The notes: a model not told the origin generated them from the sequence alone. Counted from the stretch's first letter, positions 25,886 through 34,559 are shown. The stretch is 64,000 nucleotides of DNA from KBS-96 sp964247975 (GCA_964247975.1 CAXTWH010000002.1:124001-188000), one strand, 5' to 3'. Numbers and translations: made by a program.

Positions 25886-27289
25886 ATGAAAATACATTTA
25901 TTCCTCGCTGGTCTGTTGTTGTTGTCCGCTTCCGTTGTTTCAGCGCAGGTAGTGGAAGCTCAACTTGCCCAGCACATCGTCACAACCACCATGTCCACCC
26001 ACCCGGAACTACAGAAAATGGGCATTCACGTTATCCCGCCCGGTCAACAGGATGAGATCATCGTGGCCTGTAGCGTTCCCAGCAAAATCGGCAAGAAGTC
26101 ATCCGCTAACGATCTGGCAGTAAAGCAATCAGGAAAACCAGGAGTGAAAACCGTGGAACAAGGATCTTTCTACGATCTGGCGCTTTCCTTGAATGACGCT
26201 CAAAAGCGCCCCATTGGACTCCTCGTTATGGAAATGCGCTTTTCCGGCGCATCGAGCCCCTCCGATGCCATCAACAAAGCAGAAACAATTCGCGACGGCA
26301 TTGGCGAACAGATTCCTGCTATGGCGGCCTTATTCAACAAAGCGCCTGCTTCGGACCCGCTGGTTCTGCTCAGCACCACCAAGCTTCCTGACATTAGCGG
26401 CGACTTCGATCACCTGTCTGTAGATCTCGAACACAACCGCTTATACGCCAGCGCGGAAGAACATCACTCAATTGAAGTTTTCGATTTGAAAACCGGTGCT
26501 CACATCCGTAGCGCGCCCGTGGCTACCACTCCTCACACTTTGGCTTTCGTATCTAAAAGCGGAAAACTGCTCGTGGCCGATGGCGGTGATTCTTCCTGCC
26601 GCATTCTCGATGCTCAGGACCTTCACGAGGTGAAACGCATTCCGCTCGAAGCGGGACCCGATGCCGGGCTTTATGATTCCCAAAACAATCTCTTTTATGT
26701 CGGCAACGGTGGGCGCGAAGCGAAAACGGACTATTCTTTTATCAGCATCATTTCTCCTGAACAGGAAAAAGAAATTAGTCGCATCCGAATGGAATCAGCC
26801 AACCTGGAAGCGATGGCTTTGGACCCGGATGCGAATCTACTCTACGTCAACCTGCGCGACAAAGCGCAAATCGGGGTAGTGGATCTGAATAAGCGCGAAG
26901 TTCGCCAGGTCTGGTCAGTGCCGGGCTTACATCTGAACACCGCGATGGCCTTCGATAAGATACACCATCGCCTGTTTGTAGCTGGCCGCCAGCCTGGGAA
27001 ATTTTCTGTGATCAATAGTGAAAACGGCCAACTGATTACCTCCCTCGACTGCGTGGAAAGAGCGGATGACATGACCTTTGAACCGGCGGAAAAACGCATC
27101 TACATCACCGGCGCCGGCGGCGTCACGGTTGTTCGCCAGGACGGCCCCGACCAGTATCGCGTACTAACGCAATTTGCCACCAACAGCGGGAAAACTTCTG
27201 TGCTGGTTCCTTCGCTGAAACAGTTCTACATCATTCATACAAAAACGCCCGAAGATGTTGCGGCGTTGCAGGTTTACCGTATTAATTAA
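25886..27289 (+). CDS. Exported YncE-like beta-propeller protein
   Basis: 467 residues with a clear signal peptide (KIHLFLAGLLLLSASVVSAQ). Residues ~20-155 form an alpha/beta region without a recognised family. Residues ~165-465 contain repeated propeller blades of the YVTN/YncE type (DLEHNRLYASAEEHHSIEVFD, DSQNNLFYVGNGG, DPDANLLYVNLRDKAQIGVVDL, DKIHHRLFVAGRQPGKFSVIN). Such proteins bind ligands or nucleic acid in the periplasm; no enzymatic residues can be named. It ends eight bases before the metallophosphoesterase gene, so the two are likely co-expressed. Confidence 0.82.
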   Translation: MKIHLFLAGLLLLSASVVSAQVVEAQLAQHIVTTTMSTHPELQKMGIHVIPPGQQDEIIVACSVPSKIGKKSSANDLAVKQSGKPGVKTVEQGSFYDLALSLNDAQKRPIGLLVMEMRFSGASSPSDAINKAETIRDGIGEQIPAMAALFNKAPASDPLVLLSTTKLPDISGDFDHLSVDLEHNRLYASAEEHHSIEVFDLKTGAHIRSAPVATTPHTLAFVSKSGKLLVADGGDSSCRILDAQDLHEVKRIPLEAGPDAGLYDSQNNLFYVGNGGREAKTDYSFISIISPEQEKEISRIRMESANLEAMALDPDANLLYVNLRDKAQIGVVDLNKREVRQVWSVPGLHLNTAMAFDKIHHRLFVAGRQPGKFSVINSENGQLITSLDCVERADDMTFEPAEKRIYITGAGGVTVVRQDGPDQYRVLTQFATNSGKTSVLVPSLKQFYIIHTKTPEDVAALQVYRIN

Positions 27290-27296
27290 TTCCGCT

Positions 27297-28331
27297 ATGA
27301 AAAAAAATCCCTTGTATAATGCGGAGTATCTTTTCTTGTTGTGTGGTTTGGGCCTTGTTCTTACATCAATGGCACACGCTCAAAATCACGCTGCTGACTT
27401 GCCCACTTCTCAACTTCTCAGTCAGCCCGGCCCCACGTTTCGCCTCGACGATGCCGCGCTCGGCTCGCCTATTTCGGTCATCGCTTACGGCGACATGCGC
27501 TTCACTGATCCGGCCAACACTACCGCCACCAATCCGGTTATTCGCAAATGGCTGGTTCAAAAAATCGCTGAGGAAAAACCAGCGGCGGTTCTGCTGAATG
27601 GCGACGTGCCTTTAGCGGGCGATGTGGTCAATGACTACACCGTGTATAAGCAGGAATCCCGGCCTTGGCGTGATGCGGGCCTCCATGTTTATCCGGCTCT
27701 GGGCAATCACGAGTTTCACGGGCCCGACCCGCAGAAGTGCCTGGAAAACTGGTGGAACGCCTTCCCGGAATTCCGTCAGCGGCGCTGGTATTCAGCGCAG
27801 TTAGGTTCGCGCTTGTACGCCATCGCGCTCGATAGCGATGCTTCCTTATTGCCCGGCAGCGACCAAAATCAATGGCTAGAAAAACAGATTTCCGGTCTGC
27901 CTTCTTCGGTCGATTTCGTCATCATCAGTCTTCACCATCCGCCCGTTGCCGACATCCAAACCCACATCGAAGTGGACCACAATCCGCGTCCCAATGAGAT
28001 TGCTCTGCGCGATCTGCTATCGAAAGAAAGCAGTCAAACCCATGCCCGGTTTCTGGTCAGCGCGGGCCATATCCATAATTATGAGCGCCACTTACAGGAT
28101 GATGTCGTGTATCTGGTTTCCGGCGGCGGCGGAGCCAAACCGTACTTTGTGGAGCGCACCAAAGATGATCTGTATCAAAGCGCCCTGTTTCCTAACTACC
28201 ACTACATCAAATTTGTTCTTCAACCGGACCGCCTTCATGCCACCATGTACCGGGTGACCAACCCCGAATCTCAAACCCTGGCAATGGAAGAAAAAGACAC
28301 TTTTGATGTGATGGTGAAGCCGCGTCAGTAA
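27297..28331 (+). CDS. Exported metallophosphoesterase
   Basis: 344 residues from the ATG at 27297, which opens a signal peptide (LFLLCGLGLVLTSMAHAQ). The dinuclear metal-site motifs of calcineurin-type phosphoesterases are present in order: AYGDMRF (GD), LLNGDVPLAGD (GD), ALGNHEF (GNHE), SLHHPP and SAGHIHNYERH (GHxH). Purple acid phosphatase-like phosphomonoesterase or phosphodiesterase activity on phosphate esters in the periplasm is likely. It follows the propeller protein directly. An in-frame TTG further upstream would lie within the propeller gene and is unlikely. Confidence 0.85.
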   Translation: MKKNPLYNAEYLFLLCGLGLVLTSMAHAQNHAADLPTSQLLSQPGPTFRLDDAALGSPISVIAYGDMRFTDPANTTATNPVIRKWLVQKIAEEKPAAVLLNGDVPLAGDVVNDYTVYKQESRPWRDAGLHVYPALGNHEFHGPDPQKCLENWWNAFPEFRQRRWYSAQLGSRLYAIALDSDASLLPGSDQNQWLEKQISGLPSSVDFVIISLHHPPVADIQTHIEVDHNPRPNEIALRDLLSKESSQTHARFLVSAGHIHNYERHLQDDVVYLVSGGGGAKPYFVERTKDDLYQSALFPNYHYIKFVLQPDRLHATMYRVTNPESQTLAMEEKDTFDVMVKPRQ

Positions 28332-28340
28332 ACAATTCAC

Positions 28341-28502
28341 TTACCTGCGGTCTCGGCGATGGATTCTGACCAGCTCCATCACGCTGTTCTCAATCAGACC
28401 CGGATGGGTTTTTCTCGCCTGAGCATGGCCGTAGTTCATCAGGTCTTCAAGCGCGGATTTCTTGCGCTCGTGCAGACCGCGCAAAATGAATTCACCAGCC
28501 AT
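28341..28502 (-). CDS. Possible 53-residue protein
   Basis: Short open frame encoding a basic, helical peptide (GLHERKKSALEDLMNYGHAQARK...LIENSVMELVRIHRRDRR). A second short frame, 28492-28593, overlaps its 5' end by 11 bases and encodes 33 residues with a helical AVQEAVEREHKSAER tail; together they look either like a tiny coupled gene pair or like one gene broken by a frameshift. Neither resembles a family I know. The location beside an IS630 relic favours decayed accessory DNA. Confidence 0.3.
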   Translation of the reverse strand: MAGEFILRGLHERKKSALEDLMNYGHAQARKTHPGLIENSVMELVRIHRRDRR

Positions 28503-28651
28503 CTCGTTCAGCGGATTTGTGCTCGCGCTCCACCGCTTCCTGTACGGCTGCCAGGATAGGACCGGGAAGTATCATATTGATTTGGCTCGCCATAAAAATA
28601 TTACTGCCAGGAAAGCACTCCTGGAAGGTTCAGGACGGCCACAGATCAAGT

Positions 28652-28831
28652 GTTACTGATTTTCGTCGCGGTGTCTTTCATGACGCCGAGAAACTGATCA
28701 TGGCTATCGGCGAGTCTATCGACCAACATAACGCAAGCCCTCAACCATTCATCTGGACTGCCAAAGCTTCCGATATTCTGGAAAAAGTCAAGCGCGTACG
28801 CCGCACCTTGAATAATCGGCATTCTGCTTGA
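28652..28831 (+). pseudogene. Remnant of an IS630-type transposase (C-terminal end)
   Basis: The frame reads DFRRGVFHDAEKLIMAIGESIDQHNASPQPFIWT followed by KASDILEKVKRVRRTLN. The last part, with the HN.SPQPFIWT motif and KVKRxRRTL, is the end of IS630/Tc1-like transposases (DDE superfamily); everything upstream, including the catalytic Asp-Asp-Glu, is missing. I see no terminal inverted repeat or TA duplication. The last 44 bases overlap the 3' end of the convergent TetR gene, so the insertion probably altered that gene's tail. Confidence 0.75.
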
Positions 28832-29480
28832 CGCACACCACTAGAGCGCCACGCCAGTATTCAGTCAACGCTTCTGTTAACTCTTTGTTGAAGTCCGGGT
28901 ATAAAGGTGCTAGCGCAGGCTCGTCTTTCCTGTTTTTTAATTCCTGGCAAGGATGGGAAAACTGCCATAAGCCGCGCGTCAACGCAAAGGTGCGCATCAG
29001 CAAGCGAATTCCATGCCCAGGCGACAGCCGCAGCGCATGTTCGACGATGATCCCGGTTTCTGTGAGTTTGGCCGCAAAAGTAAACTTGAAGTCGCGCAGT
29101 TTGGCGGGCTCCAGATTTTTTTCAAGCACCCCATACCCCAGAGCATCGAGGCGAAGCAGTTCCGGATGCTGATGGAGGTAGTCAACATAGGTTTTAAGAA
29201 ATGCCGCAATCCTATCCCGTCGTCTTCCTTTCGTATTTTTGAACGTAGCTTCAATCTCGCCAAACAAAGTGAGTAAGCCTTCCAGCAGGAGAGCAATGAA
29301 AATTTCCTCTTTGGTTCGAAAATACAAATACACTGTTCCCTTTGCCAGCCCTGCTGCGGCGGCGACCTGCGCGGCAGCGGGCAAACTGCCGTTACCTGCA
29401 ATAAACAAGGCGCTTGCCGCGTTCAAAATAGTTTTCCGGCGTGCCTGCTTATCTTCGGAGGCCATCGCGTGCTGAACCAT
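28788..29480 (-). CDS. TetR/AcrR-family regulator of the SDR operon
   Basis: 230 residues; ATG at 29480, with a second usable ATG at 29465. The DNA-binding part is RRKTILNAASALFIAGNGSLPAAAQVAAAAGLAKGTVYLYFRTKEEIF, a normal TetR helix-turn-helix. The gene begins 10 bases after the stop of the SDR gene and is co-transcribed with it from the promoter that carries two palindromes at 30286-30322. The last ~14 residues (CVKQNADYSRCGVRA region) are encoded on the back of the IS630 relic, so the natural C-terminus may have been replaced. Confidence 0.85.
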   Translation of the reverse strand: MVQHAMASEDKQARRKTILNAASALFIAGNGSLPAAAQVAAAAGLAKGTVYLYFRTKEEIFIALLLEGLLTLFGEIEATFKNTKGRRRDRIAAFLKTYVDYLHQHPELLRLDALGYGVLEKNLEPAKLRDFKFTFAAKLTETGIIVEHALRLSPGHGIRLLMRTFALTRGLWQFSHPCQELKNRKDEPALAPLYPDFNKELTEALTEYWRGALVVCVKQNADYSRCGVRA

Positions 29481-29490
29481 GAATCTATTG

Positions 29491-30273
29491 TTAGCTCTTT
29501 GACAGGCGGAGAGCTAGTTTGGCTTGAAAACGGCGGCTGATCAAGCGAGTGCTGAATGCCATGATCCTGTTCAAACGACCAGCAATTACGCTGGATCTGC
29601 CGGCAAACAGCGCGTTGAGTCCAATTTCAGCAACTTTGACTGGCGAAAGCATAGTTCGCCGGAACGACGCCGGAGGACGATAATCGGCAACATCAAAAAA
29701 GCCAGTATCCATAAGACCGGGCGACAACACCGTCACGCCAACTTTAGGAGCAAGCTCAACATGCAGAGCCTCGCCCAATGACAAAACGAAAGCTTTTGCT
29801 GCTGCATAAGCCGCCAGAATCGGCGTCGGCTGGTAAGCCGCCAAGCTCGCCACCAGGAGAATACGTCCGTTTCCTCGCGCGGCCATGCGCTTACCAAAAA
29901 CATAGGTCAGTTCCGTTACTGCAAGAACGTCGAGCTGAAGCATCGCCCGGAGACGGTCCGGGTCGTGGTCAACAAAAGCACTGTTCAGCCCGAACGCGGC
30001 ATTGTTGATGAGGATATTTGGCTCAATCTCACGTTTAGCAAGGCGGCATTGAAGCATTACCGCGCTGTTTGTCTGGCCTAGGTCGATGGCTTCGATGACG
30101 ATCTCAACGCCATGCCGCTGCCTGAGTTGTGCTGCCAGCTGCTGCATCGGCTCCTCGCGGCGAGCCGCCAGAACTAAATTGATCCTTCTCGCGGCTAATG
30201 CTGTCGCAAACTGCGCTCCAAGCCCGCTCGATGCCCCGGTTACCAGAGCCCACTGTTCACTTGACCGGTTCAT
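29491..30273 (-). CDS. Short-chain dehydrogenase/reductase
   Basis: 260-residue classical SDR. The cofactor-binding TGASSGLG (residues ~12-19) and AARRE suggest NADP preference; NNAAFG is the NNAG-type motif; the catalytic YxxxK is YAAAK after a Ser in LLVASLAAYQP. The best ribosome site in the area (AGGAGG, five bases before the ATG) precedes it. It leads a two-gene operon with its own TetR repressor. Substrate unknown; closest in pattern to the fatty-acid or carbonyl-reducing SDRs. Confidence 0.88.
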   Translation of the reverse strand: MNRSSEQWALVTGASSGLGAQFATALAARRINLVLAARREEPMQQLAAQLRQRHGVEIVIEAIDLGQTNSAVMLQCRLAKREIEPNILINNAAFGLNSAFVDHDPDRLRAMLQLDVLAVTELTYVFGKRMAARGNGRILLVASLAAYQPTPILAAYAAAKAFVLSLGEALHVELAPKVGVTVLSPGLMDTGFFDVADYRPPASFRRTMLSPVKVAEIGLNALFAGRSSVIAGRLNRIMAFSTRLISRRFQAKLALRLSKS

Positions 30274-30285
30274 ATCAGCCTCCTA

Positions 30286-30322
30286 AATGACCCATAGTCA
30301 TTGTAAATGACCATTAGTCATT
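30286..30322 (-). promoter_or_regulatory. Tandem palindromic operator of the SDR/TetR operon
   Basis: Two near-identical 17-base palindromes lie head to tail: AATGACCCATAGTCATT (30286-30302) and AATGACCATTAGTCATT (30306-30322), centre-to-centre 20 bases, i.e. two helical turns on the same face. They end 13 bases before the SDR start codon, just upstream of its AGGAGG. Arm sequence AATGAC/GTCATT is of the kind bound by TetR-family dimers. Two sites on one face suggest cooperative binding by the operon's own TetR protein. Confidence 0.8.
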
Positions 30323-30483
30323 TCTTAAAAGATTTTTGGAAAGCTGCTCTCTTTTAAGCATTCACTTCTGCTGCAAACAAGGAAAGAAAGCCTTCCTCGC
30401 GAATACTTTGGCGAGTTCAATACTTATGTGATTACAACTTGGTTCGGCAGTCTTTCAACAGTAGGACGTCACCCCGGATGTAG

Positions 30484-31155
30484 TTACTCGCGATGCTCAG
30501 TTCTAAGCGGCAGGTATTTCTGCGGCACACTCTCGACACTTTGCCATGCAACTTGAAAGTGACCTTTGTAGCCAAACAGCGGACCCCATGTTCTGTTTTG
30601 GACGTCGACTTCGATGCGAAAACACCGGGCGCTCTCGTCATACCATTCGCAGACCTCGGCCAGCCCCGAAAATAACATAGGAAAGGAGAAGCTTACCGGT
30701 CCTTCGTAAAATCGCTGCGCATCAGAACGTAATGCGATACCGCCATTCGGAGCTACCTTGATGTCAATATCTACCGCTAGATGCTGATGCGTTCCAAGAT
30801 AATCGACGATTCGACCCCGCTGCTCGCTGTAGATCATGTACGCATCGAATCGGCGTGGTCGTCTGGCTTGAAAAGTTCGAATCCAGGTAACCGTTTCCCG
30901 CCCCAATGAATCGACGTAAGCGTAATTCAAGATCTGAAACGGAATGTTTCGCCCACTCTCCGGGAACATGATGCTCCGCCATGACCCGATGTAGAGGAAC
31001 GGTAGCGTATAAATTGGACCGTGCCAGATCTGTTCCATAACGCCGGTGCCAATTCCCGCTATTTTGTCCGCGCTGGAGAAACCGAACCGTCGCTGAATCT
31101 CGGGGTGAAGCCGTGTGAAATCGGAACCCAAAACGCGCTCGTATATGGATTTCAT
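30484..31155 (-). CDS. DUF4166-domain protein
   Basis: 223 residues beginning SIYERVLGSDFTRLHPEIQRRFGFSSAD, the standard opening of DUF4166, with MEQIWHGPIYTLPFLYIGSWRSIMFPE and VTWIRTFQ blocks also typical. The family has no known activity; it is often fused to or beside DoxX or NAD(P)-binding epimerase-like proteins. Here it follows the SRPBCC-DoxX gene after 7 bases, so the two are one operon. Probably cytoplasmic, as no signal or membrane segment is seen. Confidence 0.82.
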   Translation of the reverse strand: MKSIYERVLGSDFTRLHPEIQRRFGFSSADKIAGIGTGVMEQIWHGPIYTLPFLYIGSWRSIMFPESGRNIPFQILNYAYVDSLGRETVTWIRTFQARRPRRFDAYMIYSEQRGRIVDYLGTHQHLAVDIDIKVAPNGGIALRSDAQRFYEGPVSFSFPMLFSGLAEVCEWYDESARCFRIEVDVQNRTWGPLFGYKGHFQVAWQSVESVPQKYLPLRTEHRE

Positions 31156-31162
31156 GACGCGC

Positions 31163-32095
31163 TCATTTCAGCGGTCGCCGGAGGCAGTGCGCCGCCGAGG
31201 GAAGCTCACTCGCGGATAGATAGCCGAGCGCCGACAACATGATCATCGCAATGTTCAGTGTAACGGGATTAAATGCAGCAAAGAGGTATGACGGCGATTG
31301 CAGTGCGACACTCAGAAGCGCTCCGAGCATCAGCACCGCGTTTATTACAAAGAACGGGCGCCAGCGCCAAAGCAATAAAGCGAGTACGCCGAATACCACT
31401 TCCACAACACCGATTACAGGCACCATCTCAATCGACAGGCCCGCAGCCCTGGTCATTGTTTTTTCGTCCGCACTGGGGAATAGTAACTTCGGAATGAGTC
31501 CCTGCCATAACCAAATGAATGCAATGCAAGCGCGTGCGCATGCGTGCATCAGCGCCATTCGGAAAGAGGATTCGGGTGGAATTTCATGTTCGATCCACAA
31601 GCGAAGTCGATCGAAACTCCAGGCTGTTGCCCAACCGATTAGCGGTCGAAACGCAAATCGGTCAAAAAGCCTGCCGACGGCGCCGAATCGGGTGTCATAA
31701 TCGTACCAAGTCAGGAAACGAACGCATGCTCCTGTGGGAACGTACTTCCAGTACCCGGAGCCTTTCACGATAAGCGACTTCGGATCTTTTGACCAGAACG
31801 AGAGCGCGGAAGTTCGCGTGCTGCTGAGATCCGTGCGTGTCCCGGTGCTTTCTCCCTCGCCTTCGATTTTCAACCCGAAGCCAATTCGTGTCGAGTAAAG
31901 AAATCTTTGCGGCTCTAGCTCAGAACGTCTGGACAAGTACTCAATTCTTGTGAAGCGCAGATCCCACTTTTGGTGCAGTTCAGGAGTCTGAGTACGCCGC
32001 CAGATCTCGTCAACGGTTGATCGTATGGAAATTTCGACATAGATGCCTGGGGCTTCGGCCACAAGAGAACAATAACATTCAGCAAGAGCAAACAA
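31163..32095 (-). CDS. SRPBCC-like domain fused to DoxX-like membrane domain
   Basis: 310 residues in two parts. Residues ~18-180 look like a START/SRPBCC ligand-binding domain (VEISIRSTVDEIWRRTQTPELHQKWDLRF, YWKYVPTGACVRFLTWYDYD). Residues ~185-305 are a DoxX-like domain with four membrane helices (ACIAFIWLWQGLIPKLLF, PVIGVVEVVFGVLALLLW, FFVINAVLMLGALLSVAL, FNPVTLNIAMIMLSALGYL). The annotated start is a TTG; the GTG at 32062 is an equally good start. It is paired with DUF4166. DoxX-type proteins are linked to redox and membrane homeostasis, but no activity is known for this fusion. Confidence 0.8.
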   Translation of the reverse strand: MFALAECYCSLVAEAPGIYVEISIRSTVDEIWRRTQTPELHQKWDLRFTRIEYLSRRSELEPQRFLYSTRIGFGLKIEGEGESTGTRTDLSSTRTSALSFWSKDPKSLIVKGSGYWKYVPTGACVRFLTWYDYDTRFGAVGRLFDRFAFRPLIGWATAWSFDRLRLWIEHEIPPESSFRMALMHACARACIAFIWLWQGLIPKLLFPSADEKTMTRAAGLSIEMVPVIGVVEVVFGVLALLLWRWRPFFVINAVLMLGALLSVALQSPSYLFAAFNPVTLNIAMIMLSALGYLSASELPSAAHCLRRPLK

Positions 32096-32124
32096 GCATC
32101 TTGCTCAATTCAACACTGGCGTGA

Positions 32125-32949
32125 TTACGATCTGGCAAGCTCCGCCATCGCCAACTCAGCAACATCAAGATAAAAATCTGGCCTGTCACCGTCGTTTAAA
32201 CACCACGCTGCCGACAAACCGGCATGGCAAAGCACCCATTGCAGCAGTTGCCTGCGCTCCAAACCTGCTGCTTGAGCGATCACATAAGATTGTTGAGCCA
32301 AACGGTTCGGCGCAAGAGCGATCTCACCATTCGGATTGCAGAAGATGTTGGCATACTCGAAACCGCGTTCTCCGCGCAAACCTTTAGGGTCAATAGCGAG
32401 CCATCCTTGCGAACCGAAATCGAGGATGTTGCCGTGATGAATATCGCCATGCAGAATAACGGCTTCCCGTGGCGCTGTCAGTAGTTCGCGGGCCGTAGCA
32501 GCGGCAAAAGCGAGAATGCCCCCATGCTGCATCGCGGCTGGTTTCAGTTCCCGAAACCAACGCGCCAGAGGAATCGTTTCCGGCGGTGGATTGATTCTTG
32601 GCGCATGAAGTTGCGCTGCTACCCGGCAGAGAATCCGGCTGGCTTCTTCATCGTTTCCGTTTTTAGCGAGGTCCGCCAGCGTGGTTTTATCTTCGGCCCG
32701 CTCCAGCAGCAGCGCTTTATCTTCATGGTGGGCGATCACTCGTGCTGCGCCCTGACCGCTCCACCACAGCATAAGCGCGCCGCCGCAGCGCTCTTCTTCT
32801 GCTTGCGCAATTTTCAGCATAGCCGGTTTCCCATGCCGGCTTACCGGCAGCAGTCTGCTGCTGTGGGTCACAATCGGCGCTCCGTCCGATATCAGATTCC
32901 AGCGTGTGAGATAAGGCTCGAAAATTTGGTTCACATTGAAGCTTTGCAA
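32125..32949 (-). CDS. Aminoglycoside-phosphotransferase-like kinase (streptomycin 6-kinase type)
   Basis: 274-residue APH-fold kinase. The Brenner motif is ILHGDIHHGNILDFG with the catalytic Asp and Asn, and the metal-binding Asp is in WLAIDPKGLRGERGFEYANIFCNP, a block found in APH(6) streptomycin/hydroxyurea kinases. The N-lobe has the ATP Lys in PAMLKIAQAEEER. It could inactivate streptomycin or phosphorylate some other small hydroxyl compound; chromosomal homologues often have no resistance role. The gene stands alone, 35 bases from the divergent NIPSNAP gene. Confidence 0.85.
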   Translation of the reverse strand: MQSFNVNQIFEPYLTRWNLISDGAPIVTHSSRLLPVSRHGKPAMLKIAQAEEERCGGALMLWWSGQGAARVIAHHEDKALLLERAEDKTTLADLAKNGNDEEASRILCRVAAQLHAPRINPPPETIPLARWFRELKPAAMQHGGILAFAAATARELLTAPREAVILHGDIHHGNILDFGSQGWLAIDPKGLRGERGFEYANIFCNPNGEIALAPNRLAQQSYVIAQAAGLERRQLLQWVLCHAGLSAAWCLNDGDRPDFYLDVAELAMAELARS

Positions 32950-32984
32950 GTCTGTAAAAAGTGATTGAACTATGATGTGCTGAG

Positions 32985-33422
32985 ATGCTTACCCTTCCCG
33001 CTAAATACCTTTCGCTTCCGGCGGCAGCACTTTTGTTGGCTGCCGGTTACACATTCGGAAATCGCCAGAACACGGTTCACGCTGATTCCACCCTCGTTTA
33101 TGAGCTGCGAACTTATCATTGCGCTCCCGGCAAGCTGAATGATCTGCTGACGCGCTTCCGGGAACACACCACTACGATCTTTGAACATCACGGAATGCAC
33201 AACGTTGCTTATTTTGTTCCCACTGACGAGCCGCAAAAAGACAACACGCTGACATACATTATTTCTCATCAGAGCCGTGAACAAGCAAAAGAAAACTGGA
33301 AAGAATTCAATGCTGATCCGGAATGGCAGAAGGTGAGAACCGCGTCCGAAGCTAACGGGAAAATAGTAGAAAAAGTAGACAGCACATTCATGGCTGCCAC
33401 CGATTTTTCTCCTTTAAAATAA
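32985..33422 (+). CDS. Exported NIPSNAP-family protein
   Basis: 145 residues. The N-terminus (KYLSLPAAALLLAAGYTFG) is a signal peptide or anchor. The remainder is a ferredoxin-like NIPSNAP fold: VYELRTYHCAPGKLNDLLTRFREHTTTIFEHHGM, then YIISHQSREQAKENWKEFNADPEWQKVRTASE. The family has no enzymatic function known in bacteria. Preceding and following genes are unrelated. Confidence 0.87.
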   Translation: MLTLPAKYLSLPAAALLLAAGYTFGNRQNTVHADSTLVYELRTYHCAPGKLNDLLTRFREHTTTIFEHHGMHNVAYFVPTDEPQKDNTLTYIISHQSREQAKENWKEFNADPEWQKVRTASEANGKIVEKVDSTFMAATDFSPLK

Positions 33423-33515
33423 CGCGGTAAACACCGGTGAAATAAGGCTTTCGCGGCTCATGCTGTTGGAACGTTTCCTTCTCCCCATACATCCAATATT
33501 TGGAGAAAGAAATAT

Positions 33516-34505
33516 ATGACTCGCGTATGCCATCCGATTGCTAAGGCGCTAGCCGGGTTGTTTGTGGCGGCCTTGTGCGCTTATCCGCAGGCCACCATCT
33601 CCGCCCGGCCAGGCACTATCAATTATCTTGAGGGTCACGCCTCGATTGATGGGCAGGAGATTGATCAAAAACAGATTGGTCATCTTAATCTCGACAACAA
33701 TCAAACCATTCGCACTGATGTAAACAGCAAAGCAGAAATCCTGTTGACGCCGGGAGTATTCCTGCGTTTGGGAAATTCGAGCGAAGCGAAGATGATTACT
33801 TCTTCGCTGACTGACACCAGAGTGGCCGTCACTCATGGCGAAGCTTTGGTGGACGTTGCTCAGTTGTACAAAGAAAATAACATTCACATTCTCGATGACG
33901 GCTCTTCCGCTCATCTGGAGAAAACCGGACTTTACCGCTTCAACGCGGATAATCCGCAAATTGCCGTTCTCGATGGCAAAGCTACCGTACTAGACGGCGA
34001 CAGCAAAGTTGACCTGAAAAAGGGTCATGAAGTGAGCTTGAATTCGGCCAAACTTCGCGCCGACAAATTTAACACCAAGCAGGAAGATGATTTATATGCT
34101 TGGAGTAACCTGCGTTCTGAATACGCTGCTGAAGCCAGCTACGCTTCTGCCCGCAGTATCACCGTCAATAATTTCGGCGGCTATGGCGGTTGGGGTACCG
34201 GCTGGTTCTGGAATCCATGGTATAGTTCTTGGGCTTTTGTGCCTGCCAGCGGTTTTGCTTATAGCCCGTTCGGCTGGGGCTTTTATTCCCCCGGCTTGGC
34301 CTATTATGCTCCGCTGTACTACGCTCCTGGGCGTAACCGCCCGGTTCCGTTGGCTGGCGGCCGATTGCCCGTAGTTGCTGGAGTACTTTCTGGAGCGACC
34401 CGTCCCGCTATTCTGGCTCGGCCCCGCGCTTCGTTTACAGGCGGTTCCGGTTTCGCTGCTCCTCGCATGGCTGCGCCCCGCATGGGTGGTCTCGGTCGTC
34501 GCTAA
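33516..34505 (+). CDS. Exported FecR-domain protein with Gly/Pro/Tyr-rich tail
   Basis: 329 residues with a signal peptide (IAKALAGLFVAALCAYPQA). A FecR-like domain occupies ~35-180 (INYLEGHASIDGQEID, NQTIRTDVNSKAEILLTPGVFLRLGNSSEAKM, GLYRFNADNPQIAVLDGKATV). The C-terminal third is rich in Gly, Tyr, Trp, Phe and Pro, low-complexity, ending AAPRMGGLGRR. Classical FecR proteins span the membrane and control a sigma factor; this one is fully exported with no sigma gene beside it, a common type in Acidobacteriota with an unknown, possibly structural, role. Confidence 0.82.
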   Translation: MTRVCHPIAKALAGLFVAALCAYPQATISARPGTINYLEGHASIDGQEIDQKQIGHLNLDNNQTIRTDVNSKAEILLTPGVFLRLGNSSEAKMITSSLTDTRVAVTHGEALVDVAQLYKENNIHILDDGSSAHLEKTGLYRFNADNPQIAVLDGKATVLDGDSKVDLKKGHEVSLNSAKLRADKFNTKQEDDLYAWSNLRSEYAAEASYASARSITVNNFGGYGGWGTGWFWNPWYSSWAFVPASGFAYSPFGWGFYSPGLAYYAPLYYAPGRNRPVPLAGGRLPVVAGVLSGATRPAILARPRASFTGGSGFAAPRMAAPRMGGLGRR

Positions 34506-34528
34506 TACACCAGTTCAAAACTCTCGAA

Positions 34529-34559
34529 AGCCGGTCAGATTATCTGACCGGCTTTTTTG
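34529..34559 (+). terminator. Rho-independent terminator after the FecR gene
   Basis: AGCCGGTCAGA and its complement TCTGACCGGCT form an 11-bp stem with a TTA loop followed by a T-run (TTTTTT). It lies 23 bases after the FecR stop. The stop codon of the convergent ybaK gene lies inside the hairpin. Confidence 0.88.
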
